Shown here piece after piece: positions 49,682 to 58,001 of a stretch of DNA of 64,000 nucleotides. This DNA comes from Symbiodinium natans. Lineage: Eukaryota; Sar; Dinophyceae; Suessiales; Symbiodiniaceae. The notes beneath the pieces were generated by a model. That model saw nothing but the letters and a program-made list of their open reading frames with translations, was not told the DNA's origin and did not search any database. The translations under genes were made by a program, and so were the position numbers. The stretch's first letter is position 1. Every line of letters begins with the position of its first letter. The DNA lies in assembly GCA_905221605.1 (NCBI GenBank), contig CAJNDS010000835.1, positions 1 to 64,000 of the forward strand, in the 5' to 3' direction.

Positions 49682-49980
49682 CTTGATCTGGGTGCCGGCG
49701 AACGTCGCGCCATTCATATTCTTGCAGCACTCCTGGAACAGGGTTTAGGGTTTAGGGTTTAGGGTTCAGGGTTCAGGGTTTAGGGTTTAGGGTTTAGGGT
49801 TATTCATGATCTTGAATCTTGACAGCTTGCTGCCAAACCAGGAGCTGTCTGGACACTCCACCTACCTCGGCTGCATCCTCCGTGGCAAAGCAGACCCAGA
49901 CCTCCGCAAGCAGGCCCCGGACACATTGTGGCTTTTTTGCAACAAAGTTCGCACAGCAACAATAATCATAATCATAATAA

Positions 49981-50024
<44 letters not shown>

Positions 50025-52199
50025 TGAACAGAAACAACGATAACGATATTTATAGGAACAACGTTCACAATAATCATAACAAGAACAATAAGATCATCAT
50101 GACAATGTGAATACCAAAAAGAACAAAAATGAGAACAAAAAGAAGAATCATAATGAGAACAGTATTGATAGCAATCTCAATAACAATACCCTAACTCCCA
50201 AACCCTAAACCCTAAACCCTAAACTCTATCATCTATCACACTCACGTACTGAAAACTTCAACACCGGCACCGGACCAAAGTGAAAAAGGCCTTGATTCCC
50301 CTCTCGCCCCCCTCTGTGCTAACGGTGATTGCCTCTTGCAAAGCCAGGGTGTAGGGTTTAGGGTTTAGGCGGGTTTAGGGTTTAGGGTTTAGGGTTTAGG
50401 GATTAGGGATTAGGGTTAGGGTTTAGGGTTTAGAGTTTAGGGTTGAGGGCTTAGGGATGTTCAGGGTGTAGGGTTTAGAGGAAGTTTAGCGACCATCAAC
50501 TGCGAATGTATGTCAAAGGGCTCTCGGCCTTGAAGCAGGCCACACCTCTGACTTGGGGGCTTCTCAAATTCGGGGTACCCATTTTTGGGGACATCCTTTC
50601 TATGAGGAGAAAAACATTCTAAGGGGAAAAATGCACACTTAAATGGCTGCCCTAAACCCTAAACCCTAAACCCTGAACCCCTGAACCCCTGAACCCCTAA
50701 AAGTCCTCCCCTCTTCGGCCCAAGGCCTGCGCGTGCACCCCGCCGCAGTCCGGGAAGCAGTCTCAGCGGTTTAGGGTTTCGGGTTTAGGGTTTAGGGTTT
50801 AGGGTGGACGGAAAGCAGGGGGGAGCGGATGGGAGCGGCATGGGGGCAACCCACTCCTCCTACACCCACGTAGTCGGGGGGGGGGGGGGAGGCCTACAGT
50901 GGTATCGTTGAAGCCGGCGTGTCGTCTTGAAGTGTGAAAAGAGCATCTGAGGATTCTTTGGTCAGCAGTTCAGGTCCGGCGGGCCTCTGAAATGGCGATA
51001 AAAAGTGCCGTTTTGGGCGAGCTCTCCGCTTCTTTCCTTTCACGCCAAAGTTGCAAGTCATCAGGAAACCCAATCAGGTGCTTGAGGGATGCAACCACAT
51101 ATACCCACATGGAGGTTCCAAAAATAAGGGTAGAATAAGTGGAGTCATAGTAGTAGGAACCCCCTGATCCGAGGCTGATGCTCCGGATTTCACCGAACTT
51201 GCGGCATTCCTGGCAGCACACCCCGGAGTTGGCATTCGACTCCCATCGCGCCGCGCTACACATTCCCAATTTTCCCATAAGTAGGGAGTTGCGGAATTGG
51301 TACCGTAGAATCTAACCCTTGCTTCATGGGAAGTCCGAAGAACCTGAGAACTAGAGTAACCAGACAGTCACCGTTAGGTGTGGCACCTCCTCGACGCTGG
51401 ACGTCATGTCCTCGCGACAGAACTGCTTCAAGTGGTTCGGGATGGGAATGATGCTGCAAGGCTTTGCAATATACTGGTTCCGCATGAACCCGGAACCTGG
51501 ATCTGCAAACCCTGAACGTTCAAATTCACCCTAAAAGCTCCACATGGGCCGGCCTGAAAGAAGCTTGGCCACCCAGCATAGTCGACTAGTTGCATGTCAC
51601 AGAGCCTGCAGGCGCCGGATCCCACGGGTTTCGTGCTTGGGGTTCAGGGCTTTAGCCACCCTAAACCCGAAACCCTAAACCCGAAATCCTGAAACCCTAA
51701 ACCCGAAGCCCTAAGCCCTGAACCCTAAACCCTAAACCCTAAACCCTGAGCCCTGAGCCCTGAACCCTGAACCCTAAACTTAGTTTCGACTTGGTGTGTG
51801 GGGTCTCCTGCTCATAAGTCAAAAAAAGCGCGGACCCACTGCATCCATCAGAGACGAGATGCGGCTTCTTATGATCCCCTTGGTACCCCAGTAACCATAT
51901 TACAATAAGGTTTAGGGTTTAGGGTTTAAGGTTTAGGGTTTAGGGTATAGGGTTGAGGGTTGAGGGTTGAGGGTTTAGGGTTTAGGGTTTAGCGACCCTT
52001 TTGGGGGTTGGTTACTGTATAAGGGAACCTTGCACCAAAAAAGGGTAAAGGGTACCACTGGGCTGCCAAGTCCCTTTAAAGCAAACGGTGAACACAAAGC
52101 GCCGACGTGGAGTGAAGTCAATGTAGGGTCTGGGGTGTAGGGTTCAGGGTTTAGGATTTAGAGTTCAGGGCTTCGGGGAAGTCACATCTCTACTGACGT

Positions 52200-52237
<38 letters not shown>

Positions 52238-52337
52238 CCTAAACCCTAAACCCTAAACCCTAAATCCTAAACCCTAAACCCTAAACCCTAAACCCCAAAC
52301 CCTAAACCCCAACGATCACGATGTCAAAGGCGGACAT
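49682..52337 (-). CDS. RRM-type RNA-binding protein gene (candidate, partial)
   Basis: Exons: possible first exon with ATG at 52337 (MSAFDIVIV); 50706-50761 (CFPDCGGVHAQALGRRGE); 49866-49901 (VWVCFATEDAAE); 49682-49732 (ECCKNMNGATFAGTQIK). The last three join in phase 0 to give the second half of an RRM: F..CG.V for strand 2, VWVCFATEDAAE for strand 3 (RNP1-like), then the MNGATFAGTQIK helix/strand 4. It should bind RNA. The ATG lies 245 bases after the stop of the upstream gene, fitting tandem genes. The 3' part is unclear; 49134-49176 (AEGYVATATAADEE) is a possible further exon. The first exon is less certain than the RRM exons. Confidence 0.6.
49740..49801. repeat. TTTAGGG array inside RRM gene intron
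   Basis: Eight units with TTCAGGG variants, filling about half of the 133-base intron between exons 49866 and 49732. Confidence 0.95.
49962..50032. repeat. AAT trinucleotide microsatellite
   Basis: About 17 AAT units; the flanks to about 50195 are Asn/Lys-codon-like A-rich sequence. The poly-Asn and poly-Ile open frames are artefacts. Confidence 0.95.
50345..50475. repeat. TTTAGGG degenerate array
   Basis: TTTAGGG, ATTAGGG, TTGAGGG units. CCCTAAA units follow at 50648-50700, and TTTAGGG again at 50768-50806 next to exon 50706-50761. Confidence 0.9.
50880..51650. other. Spacer without recognised exon
   Basis: Inside the candidate RRM gene. Around 51111-51145 there is a fragment resembling a MITE-2 terminus. 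No coding segment could be supported. Confidence 0.35.
51655..51990. repeat. Opposed CCCTAAA and TTTAGGG blocks
   Basis: CCCTAAA/CCCGAAA/CCCTGAG units at 51655-51780 and TTTAGGG/TTGAGGG units at 51908-51990, with about 125 bases of unique sequence between. Confidence 0.9.
52196..52310. repeat. GAT microsatellite fused to CCCTAAA array
   Basis: Twelve GAT units run directly into about ten CCCTAAA units at 52236. Confidence 0.95.
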
Positions 52338-52423
52338 CGGGAACCTTCATCGACTGGGTGCCAGGCTCGCTCAGCAACACCGTGAAGCCCGTCTGGCCAC
52401 ATGCTGGGGACATGGTGAGGGTA

Positions 52424-52482
52424 GGGTTTAGGGTTTAGGGTTTAGGGTTTAGGGTTTAGGGTTTAGGGATTAGGGTTTAGGG
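52424..52482. repeat. TTTAGGG array between two genes
   Basis: Eight units in the short spacer between the stop of the upstream gene (52582) and the candidate start of the RRM gene (52337). Confidence 0.95.
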
Positions 52483-52581
52483 CCCACTCAATTAGAACGG
52501 ATAGCTTGAGCAGGTGGTCTTATGGCTCTTATATGAAGTAGAGGAACTATCTGGGCAGTCATGCTTGCTCTCGACAGATCA

Positions 52582-54311
52582 TCACGCGTCCTCCTGCTGC
52601 TGGTCTCCGACTTCGAAGTTTTCGTGGTCGAAGGCCTCCTCCCGCATGGGTAAGTCATGGGTCATCATCGAACAGGATATTTGGGATAACAGTCCTTAAT
52701 AGGGATCATGCTAGGGGGTTACTATAATCCCCATTAAGGACTGTTAGGAAAAGGGAGAACATCCCAGGCTGTTATCAATGCCAGGATTACCATCTGCAGA
52801 TGCAACTTACAAGTGAAGCTGAGACGCGGCTTTTGCGAGTGCTGCCCGTAAGATTTTCCGAACGCTTGAAGCTGGCCATAAGGCCTAGATACCCCTTGTT
52901 ACTTGGAGGTTCACGGGTATTGCGGGTGCATTTTCCTGTCATGAAAACCCGCGGAGGTCCTGGGGCCCCGGCTCAGGCTCTTCCACCTTAACTTGGCCGA
53001 AGAGGGGGTTTAGGGTTTAGGGTTTCGGGTTTAGGGTTGAGGGTTAAGGGATAGCTAAAGTTTCTAGAAGATCCTTTCACAGACAATTTTGCGAAAGGGC
53101 CTGCAACAATCCTCAAGTATGTCAACAGTGTCTGGAAATACCTGCCGTCAAGATTCAGGATTCAGAGTCATAGGGTGACAGTCGCTAAGCTGCTGAAGAA
53201 CATGAGCAGCAAAGGCTGCCCGGTAGAGGGTGCATATGGAGCCCTGCCATTTAGGCTTCTTCTGTCCTTGGCCTAGCTGCGGTAGCTCTTCTGCCCGAAA
53301 AGCCCGACATTGACGCATCTGCCTAAAGGCTCATCCAACCTTCCCCAAACGGTTTAGGGTTTAGGGTTTAGGGTTTAGGGTTTAGGGTATAGGGTATAGG
53401 GTTTAGGGTTTAGGGTTTAGGGTTTAGGGCTTCAACAAGGCAAGCTCCACGGCGCCCCTCCTCTCAGCCCGCTGTTCAAAAGGACCCGGCAGCAAGCTCC
53501 GGCGCGAAGTCGCGCACGTCGCCTGGATGTCTGAGCTCCATCGAATCCATGAAACCAGCCTCAGACTCAGGCGATGCCGAAAAACTTTAGGGTTTAGGGT
53601 TTAGGGTCTAGGGTCTAGGGTTTAGGGTTTAGGGTTTAGGGTTTAGGGCCGCAAGATACTGCTTTAGGGAACTTGAGACACCTTTAGTCCCTTGACTGCT
53701 GCGATGCGTACGTTCGCACGGCCAGAGCCTGGATCCCTTCTTAGGGTTTAGGGTTAGGGTTTAGGGTTTAGGGTTTAGGGTTTAGGGTTTAGGGTTTAGG
53801 GTTTAGGGTTTAGGGTTTAGGGTTTAGGGTTTAGGGTTTAGGGTTTGAGGCTCTTCCCCCAAGGACCCAAAAACCCCTTCAGGAATGTTCCTCAAATGGG
53901 GGTTTCCGATTTTAGGGCTACCGTATTGGGGTCTTATAATAAGGGAATCCGACTATTTGGGGGGGGCCTATATAAGGGGTCCCTTGTTTTCGGAAACCCC
54001 CAAAGCGTAGAGGCCTACTGGTTCCATAGTTCAGGGTATATTTCTCGGGCTCCCCAAGAGCGGGGCATTGCAGACAAGTGGCTGGTCCATCATCCACCGG
54101 AGCGATGTTCGCTTGAGGGACAGGGCACATTGGTAGAAGGCGCCTTCAGAGGAGCTCACCGCTCGTTTTGGGGTTTAGCGTTTTAGGAGTTCTGGAAAGG
54201 CGCTTGCTTGAAAATCTCTTGACACACCCTACACGGGAATGCGCGGAACTCGGCAGGCACAGCAGCCGGGGATTCAGCAGCGAGCCTTTTTCTTGGAGGC
54301 TCCGGCTCCAT
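52582..54311 (-). CDS. Candidate small acidic protein gene
   Basis: Three phase-compatible exons: 54228-54311 (ATG; MEPEPPRKRLAAESPAAVPA, ends at GTGTGTC donor), 53494-53559 (AGFMDSMELRHPGDVRDFAP, GC donor) and 52582-52638 (EAFDHENFEVGDQQQEDA, then TGA). A basic PPRKR stretch near the N-terminus could be a nuclear signal. The rest is acidic and polar. No family recognised. The stop exon is the best supported; the link between the three exons is inference from phase. Confidence 0.4.
52682..52768. mobile_element. MITE-1 copy lacking left tip
   Basis: ataacagtccttaatagggatcat...ccccattaaggactgttaggaaaagggagaacatcccag. The usual gttcccccttat start is missing. Confidence 0.75.
53350..53430. repeat. 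TTTAGGG array
   Basis: Eleven units with two TATAGGG variants. A second array with TCTAGGG variants lies at 53586-53648. Confidence 0.95.
53739..53848. repeat. Long TTTAGGG array
   Basis: About 15 near-perfect units with one 6-base TTAGGG unit. Confidence 0.97.
53897..54001. mobile_element. MITE-2 copy with clear inverted termini
   Basis: gggggtttccgattttagggctacc at the left and ggtcccttgttttcggaaaccccca at the right, about 105 bp. Confidence 0.85.
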
Positions 54312-54319
54312 AGAGCCTC

Positions 54320-54403
54320 TGATGGCAGACCCAACGGGAGAATGTGGCTCCCCCGTAGTGCCTCTGCATGATGGCCGACCCAACGGGAGAATGTGGCTCC
54401 CCT
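54320..54403. repeat. 34-bp duplicated motif
   Basis: TGATGGC(A/C)GACCCAACGGGAGAATGTGGCTCCCC occurs twice, 49 bp apart, with one base difference, next to a CCCTAAA array at 54404-54470. Confidence 0.9.
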
Positions 54404-54713
54404 AAACCCTAAACCCTAAACCCTAAACCTCAAACCCTAAAACCCTAAACCCTAAAACCCTAAACCCTAGTCGAATCCGCAGCCGCAACCTCAAAAGTGC
54501 GTTGACATGCTGCCCTCAGGCCTTGGAAGACCCGCCTGCCTCAGCAAACAGCATGCCGCAGCCTATTCTCTTCTCCCTAAACTTTCTAAACTTACTAAGC
54601 TCTGAAGCCTAAACCCCATCCCTAAATCCTACCCAAGCTCGGGGGCAGGCCATTCAAGTTGGGAGGCAGCTGCGGGTCCCTGGCAGGACAGAGTCCTAAG
54701 TTAGTTATTAGGC

Positions 54714-54862
54714 TGTAGGGTTTAGGGTTTAGGGTCTAGGGTCTAGGGTCTAGGGTCTAGGGTCCAGGGTCTAGGGTCTAGGGTTTAGGGTTTAGGGTTT
54801 ACGGTTTAGGGTTTAGGGCTTAGGGCTTAGGGTTTAGGGTTTATGGCTTAGGGTTCGGGCGG
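54714..54862. repeat. TTTAGGG/TCTAGGG array
   Basis: TTTAGGG units flank a homogenised block of about eight TCTAGGG units, a one-base variant spread by local amplification. Confidence 0.95.
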
Positions 54863-55029
54863 AGGAATTATGGTCCAGGCCTAGTACGCCTACAGGGTCG
54901 GATAGATGCAGAGACCGCTTCACCACAGGCCTTGGACTTTAGCCTTGCCCTGCTCCTGAGTGGCTTTCGAGACTAGCATGTCCAGCAACTCGTCGTTAGG
55001 GTTTCGGGTTTCGGGTCAAGAGCGCGGGG

Positions 55030-55578
55030 CTCTTGAGGTCCAGCAAACGACATGGCAGCTTGGAGGCTTGTGCTTGGCTCTGGCTCGGCTTGTACTCCTT
55101 GTACGAACACAGCTTCACCACCAGAGGCTCCCTTTTCCTCACACTGCAGCACCGAAGTCCATCGGCCAGTCAGGCGGTCCTACCCTACCACAGAAAGGGC
55201 GACCACACAACACGCCACAGAGAGTCACAAAGCACAAAGAGAGACACATGCGACCTGTTGCCTGCATGTCTGTGCTGCTTCTGCTTGTGTTCCGATGCCT
55301 ACGGCATGTCCTGGAACCACAAAAGCCAAAGCCACGGGTGCGTCTCATTCCACACCTTTCATCACCCCTCCTTGAGCCACCTGTCAAGGTAGGCTCACAA
55401 GGCGTTTTGGCAATCCAACTGACTGCCATAGGTACCCATGCTCTCCAAGCGGTGGGTCCTCAAGACTGGCCAATGGCCCTATACACCATCTTCTGTCGAA
55501 CCTTTGGCCTCCTTTCTCACACGGCCAACGTCCAACTTCCACGCCACGGCCCAACAAGCTCGCTCTTCTCGCAAGCCC
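55030..55578 (-). other. Copia 3' noncoding region, probably containing the 3' LTR
   Basis: Follows the polyprotein stop on the minus strand. No long open frame with recognisable content. LTR limits cannot be set because the 5' LTR is outside the window. Confidence 0.4.
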
Positions 55579-55580
55579 AT

Positions 55581-58001
55581 TCAGCCCGTTCTGGTAGGTC
55601 TCAAGCTTCGCTGTTGCCCACCATTCCCATATAACGACTGTCCACCGGCTTCTCGACAGCACCTGCACAACGTCCTCTGCGACACCTGGTCCACATTGCG
55701 AAGACCCCAACATCCACGATGCCAGTGGTAGCAATCTCCTCCAGGACCATGGTACAAGACCCCATCGAACGGAACCTGCACCACTGTCGGCGTCAAAGCC
55801 GGTAGCATCTCATGCGTCTGAACCCCAATGTCTCTTCGTACAGGACGTTCAGGAAATAGGGCTGTAGGATCCAAGGCAACCACTCGATTGGCCGGAGCAC
55901 TGCTTGCCCTCGGTCCAACTCCACCAGGTTCGCCCAAACCACCCACACGCACTGAGGTCACCCCATCTCTCACCTGCACTGATGTCGAGGGTCCAGCTTC
56001 ACGACGCTCTGGAAAATACTTCGCAGCCAAATGACGAAGCCTCTCTTCTTCCTCCAGGCTCCTCGCCTTGGCCAGCAACGCCAACACTTCACGGTGTTCG
56101 GCCTTTTCTCCCGATTTCATCGCCTTCAAGCTCACGACCTTCTTTGTAGAGCCCTTCAAGCATTCCCATATAGCCACCACAGCTATAACCAGTATCAAGA
56201 CCACCAGCCACATCTCCCAGTCTGAAGCCAGAGCTTCTTTCAGCTGCACAGAAGTCGTCGCGTCACCCTTAACCCCACACACCATAGAGCACATCGTAGC
56301 TAACTTCAACGCCCAATCAGCCTGGAACTTCACCCCTGCTTCTAGCGTCCTGCTGTTGCTACTGCTGACTGCTGCTGTGGGTTCACGACTGCTGTTGACC
56401 TCTGCTGCTTCAACACTGCTGTCGACTGCCGTGGTTTCGAACTTGACCTGCTTCTGTCCACGTAGTACCCGAAGTTCAGGGGGCCCATCTCGCAAACTCC
56501 ACTCGTCGAAGACCTCCTGAAGCCTCGCCTGGGGCACTTGTTTTGTCAAAACGTCTGCGAGCTGTCCCTGTCCTGGCTGGTGCTCCAACTCGATCTGGCC
56601 CGTGGCAATCATCTCCCGGATCCAGTGGTGTCGGAGTTTGAGGTGTCTCGTCCTCCACGATCCCTCCCCAGTCAGAACTCCAATCGCAGCTGTGGAATCC
56701 ACCTTCACGATGGTCCGTGCCGGCTTCAACCCCAAGTCTTCCAACGCCGACCTCACCGCTCGAAGCAAAGCCACCCCGTCGGACACTGCAATCACCTCCG
56801 CCTCGGCACTCGACAAAGCGGTCAGTGATTGCTTCGAAGCCTTCCAAAGGATCGGATGACCCCTCCAAAAGACAACAGCCCCTGAGTAACTTTGAGCAGC
56901 AGTGGGAGCGAAGCTGGCGTCCGTGAACAGGACCAAGTCGTTGGCATGCTCGTGGTCCGGGCCCGGCAAGAAGAACTTCTTGTTGACGGTGCTGTTGAGA
57001 TAGGCCACCATCTTTTTGCCCATCTTCACAGCCTCCCTTGCATTTCTCGTGACCAACGAGGACATCACTGCCATTGGGAATGCCAAATCCGGCCGCCCAC
57101 GTTGGGAAGCCCACAACAGCTCTCCACACCGCTGCTGTGCCTCTTTCACCATGCTCGGATCCTGCTCATCCGTAGCACTCCCTTCTGGGATTTCTCTCGC
57201 CATTGGCAGCTTGCTGAAGGACTTGACTTCCCGGCTTCGAACCAACTCCTGAAGGTAGCCCTGCTGACCCACACAGTAGGTCCCATCGTCCAGCATGCTA
57301 ATCTCCAGGCCCAGAAACCGGACAGGTGGTTTTCCTCGCTCCACCATCTCACAGCCATTGTTCTCCCATTGACTGCCCAACCATCCGAAGAACCCTCGCA
57401 AGATGGAATCCGGCCCAGCCGCCAAAACGTCGTCCACATAGAAGACCACCAAGCCCGTCAAAGTCCACGTTCCAGGCTTCTCTTCCTTCAGGACCTTGTA
57501 GAGGTTGACGTCCGTCAAGCAGCCTTCCAACTTCACCGGCTTCCCATCCTCGTCCTTCCACGTTGCAAGCCTTGCCTTTGAGTTGCGATGGTCCGTCCAC
57601 CACTTTGGCGATTTCTTGAAACCATAGACTGCAGCGTCCACGACCCACAGCTCCCCCTCCTCGGCCAGGCCAGCTCTGATCGCCGCCCGGGGAGGCTCCA
57701 TTGCATACCCACGACCCGCTGGTAGTGGTGCAGCCAAGAAGGCGTTCTTCACGTCATCCGTTCCAATGCTCCACTTGTTGGCACTGGCTTCAGCGACCAC
57801 AATCCGAACTCCCTCGATTGTAGCTCCTGCCGCATACAGATCACCCACCTCCAGGCCCTCATTGGCGAAGTTTCCACAAGCCACCGCCCGCACTCGACGT
57901 CGGTACTTCCCCTCCTCAGGCCTTGTGGGAGGCTTCACTGTGTACACGAGTTTGGACGGCACCACCGTTTGGATCGGCCCGGAAACGTCTCGCATCTTCA
58001 C
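55581..58001 (-). CDS. Copia reverse transcriptase, RNase H and C-terminal extension
   Basis: Begins VVPSKLVYTVKPP and continues with CGNFANEG, TDDVKNAFLAAPL, the RT catalytic LVVFYVDDVLAAG (about 57440), GLLWASQRGRPDLAF-like motifs, RNase H (LFTDASFA, SSAEAEVIA, KVDSTAAIGV, RHLKLRHHWIREM, LADVLTKQ). After RNase H an extension of about 290 residues holds a transmembrane segment (MWLVVLILVIAVVAIW), a charged Glu/Arg helix and a Cys/His-rich end (YHWHRGCWGLRNVDQ, LCRCCREAGG). RT and RNase H key residues look intact. The stop lies at 55581. Confidence 0.92.
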   Translation of the reverse strand: MKMRDVSGPIQTVVPSKLVYTVKPPTRPEEGKYRRRVRAVACGNFANEGLEVGDLYAAGATIEGVRIVVAEASANKWSIGTDDVKNAFLAAPLPAGRGYAMEPPRAAIRAGLAEEGELWVVDAAVYGFKKSPKWWTDHRNSKARLATWKDEDGKPVKLEGCLTDVNLYKVLKEEKPGTWTLTGLVVFYVDDVLAAGPDSILRGFFGWLGSQWENNGCEMVERGKPPVRFLGLEISMLDDGTYCVGQQGYLQELVRSREVKSFSKLPMAREIPEGSATDEQDPSMVKEAQQRCGELLWASQRGRPDLAFPMAVMSSLVTRNAREAVKMGKKMVAYLNSTVNKKFFLPGPDHEHANDLVLFTDASFAPTAAQSYSGAVVFWRGHPILWKASKQSLTALSSAEAEVIAVSDGVALLRAVRSALEDLGLKPARTIVKVDSTAAIGVLTGEGSWRTRHLKLRHHWIREMIATGQIELEHQPGQGQLADVLTKQVPQARLQEVFDEWSLRDGPPELRVLRGQKQVKFETTAVDSSVEAAEVNSSREPTAAVSSSNSRTLEAGVKFQADWALKLATMCSMVCGVKGDATTSVQLKEALASDWEMWLVVLILVIAVVAIWECLKGSTKKVVSLKAMKSGEKAEHREVLALLAKARSLEEEERLRHLAAKYFPERREAGPSTSVQVRDGVTSVRVGGLGEPGGVGPRASSAPANRVVALDPTALFPERPVRRDIGVQTHEMLPALTPTVVQVPFDGVLYHGPGGDCYHWHRGCWGLRNVDQVSQRTLCRCCREAGGQSLYGNGGQQRSLRPTRTG

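Noticed and set aside
49806-50027. Plus-strand frame LLPNQELSGHSTYLGCILRG as retroelement fragment
   Set aside because: It is the shadow of the minus-strand RRM exon VWVCFATEDAAE (49866-49901), which has good splice sites and phase.
52310-52420. Plus-strand frame SKADIGNLHRLGARLAQQHR as an exon
   Set aside because: Opposite strand to neighbouring genes and no defensible splice sites; the minus-strand ATG reading is more consistent, though itself tentative.
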